Part shown: positions 6,914-7,338 of the stretch, piece by piece
Position numbering within the stretch: position 1 is the stretch's first letter
Layout: every line of letters starts with the position of its first letter
DNA from: CAYSDH01 sp964429805
GTDB lineage: Bacteria; Bacteroidota; Bacteroidia; Flavobacteriales_D; JABDKJ01
Length of the DNA: 7,338 nt
Assembly (NCBI GenBank): GCA_964429805.1
Contig: CAYSDH010000107.1
Coordinates: 1-7,338 of the forward strand
Direction: 5' to 3'
Made by a program: the position numbers and the translations under genes
Notes under the pieces: generated by a model
Databases searched by the model: none
Seen by the model: only the letters and a program-made list of their open reading frames with translations
Told to the model about the DNA's origin: nothing

Positions 6914-7153
6914 ATTCGGCACACGTAGCACTTCGCACTCAGTGCTTCTACTCCAATATTTGTTCGCTTAGCAGGGCACCAGTCTATGTCAAGATTCGCA
7001 GACACACAGCACGTCCAACGCTAATAGTATTCGGAGCACATTGGTCGGCAAAGGCTTATCTTTTTGAAAGCCGTGCGCTGGCCTCAGTACTTCTATTCGT
7101 CTACAAAGTACGTCACGCGTGTACTTCAAGATTCGGCACACGTAGTACTTCTG
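6914..7153. repeat. Degenerate short repeats, right copy group
   Basis: A 21-nt word starting ATTCGGCACACGTAG occurs at 6914-6934 and 7131-7151, matching at 20 of 21 positions (C/T at the 16th). TCTACTCCAATATT (6947-6960) and AGATTCGGCA (7129-7138) are exact matches to the left spacer (1346-1359 and 1296-1305). AGTACTTC-T-ATTC (7086-7098) resembles 1276-1288. The repeats are imperfect and unevenly spaced, and all lie in noncoding DNA next to an attC-like site. Confidence 0.5.
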
Positions 7154-7216
7154 CGAAGCACTTCTAGGCGGGTTGTTTTGTGCGTTTGGCCTTCTTCCAT
7201 TCAAGCGAACGCGATT

Positions 7217-7322
7217 GCCTCTAACGGAACAAAGATATGCCACGGCCCAAGGCGGAGCCGCGCGATAGCGCGGTGAGCGGGAGGCTTTGTGCGGGGCTGG
7301 GGTATGACACCGTGTTAGAGGC
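7217..7322 (-). other. attC-like recombination site 3
   Basis: On the minus strand it starts with the inverse core GCCTCTAAC (7322-7314), followed by ACGGTGTCATACCCC, a GC-rich tip, an arm containing GGCATATCTTTGTTCC, and the core GTTAGAGGC (7225-7217). The two cores are perfect complements (9/9). The inner stem is poorer than in site 2. The tip holds a strong hairpin CCGCGC-GATA-GCGCGG (7258-7273). Two parts are nearly shared with site 2: 7261-7293 (28 of 33) and 7311-7331 (21 of 21). On the plus strand six Ts follow the stem (7323-7328), so it may also act as a rightward terminator. The cassette upstream on the minus strand lies outside the window. Confidence 0.6.
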
Positions 7323-7338
7323 TTTTTTCATCCACCAA

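Larger units (their letters stand above)
6675..7216. other. Noncoding, structure-rich region upstream of the S8 protease gene
   Basis: About 540 bp with no credible gene. It contains the protease leader and a palindrome (6715-6726), a possible three-way junction (6731-6819), a long imperfect hairpin (6823-6890) and short repeats (6914-7153). Open frames through it overlap one another on both strands and cross these structures, which argues against coding. It may be the remains of one or more cassettes. The protease promoter should lie in the first 100 bp, but I see no exact TAnnTTTG match on the minus strand there. Confidence 0.65.
1102..7225 (-). mobile_element. Possible 6.1-kb cassette or cassette-bounded segment with two T9SS cargo genes
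   Basis: On the minus strand this segment starts with GTTAGAGGC (7225-7217, the core of site 3) and ends with site 2, whose inverse core GCCTCTAAC (1198-1190) is its perfect 9/9 complement. By the rule that defines the lipoprotein cassette, this would be one excisable unit. It is far larger than usual cassettes and holds two convergent genes, one against the array direction. Sites 2 and 3 share the same inverse core, so several cassettes could have fused by losing internal sites, or host DNA could lie between two copies of a repeat. The boundary sequences are seen directly; mobility as one unit is speculative. Confidence 0.35.

Noticed and set aside
7054..7076. Intrinsic terminator at GGCTTATCTTTTTGAAAGCC
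   Set aside because: The T-run lies in the loop, not after the stem, and the stem is only 5 bp with a bulge.
6743..7276. Several overlapping 60-90 codon frames on both strands
   Set aside because: They overlap each other, cross the hairpins, repeats and site 3, and show no domain or signal; typical of noncoding DNA with few stops.
1092..7322. Insertion sequence or composite transposon bounded by sites 2 and 3
   Set aside because: The two sites are in the same orientation, no transposase or integrase frame lies between them, and no target duplication is visible.

Overview
The window looks like accessory DNA from a Bacteroidota (Bacteroidetes) chromosome. The evidence is two large secreted proteins that both end in type IX secretion (T9SS) C-terminal sorting domains, Sec signal peptides ending in the usual ...FAQ / ...VAQ, AT-rich leaders without Shine-Dalgarno sequences, and a TAnnTTTG promoter-like element. 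The genus cannot be told from this sequence.

Layout, left to right: (1) 1-33, the first 11 codons of an ORF running off the left edge on the minus strand. (2) 48-117, an attC-like stem-loop. (3) 122-1081 (minus), an AT-rich gene for a small unrecognised lipoprotein. (4) 1092-1198, a second attC-like stem-loop. (5) 1199-1601, noncoding DNA with degenerate short repeats, a stem-loop and a probable promoter. (6) 1602-3023 (plus), a T9SS-exported beta-propeller-like protein. (7) 3027-6674 (minus), a 1215-residue T9SS-exported subtilisin-like (S8) protease with an N-terminal beta-propeller region; it converges on gene 6 with 3 bp between the stop codons. (8) 6675-7216, noncoding DNA with a 12-bp palindrome, a possible three-way junction, a long imperfect hairpin and the same degenerate repeats as in 5. 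(9) 7217-7322, a third attC-like stem-loop, partly a copy of the one at 1092-1198.

Main interpretation (inference): read on the minus strand, the three stem-loops share one orientation and one grammar. Each has an inverse core ending in AAC, an imperfect long stem around ATAT(A), a variable tip, and a core starting with GTT. The DNA starting at each GTT ends with the complement of its own beginning just before the next stem, which is the signature of integron gene cassettes. The lipoprotein gene forms a textbook 1,047-bp cassette, with its ATG 20 nt from the GTT core. The partial ORF at the left edge starts 21 nt from the next core. By the same rule 1102-7225 would be a single very large (6.1 kb) cassette carrying the two T9SS genes, although a composite or degraded origin is equally possible. 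No integrase is in the window, so at most this is part of a cassette array.

Functionally, the lipoprotein should sit in the cell envelope. The two T9SS proteins should cross the outer membrane and be released or anchored at the surface, where the S8 enzyme would act as an extracellular protease.
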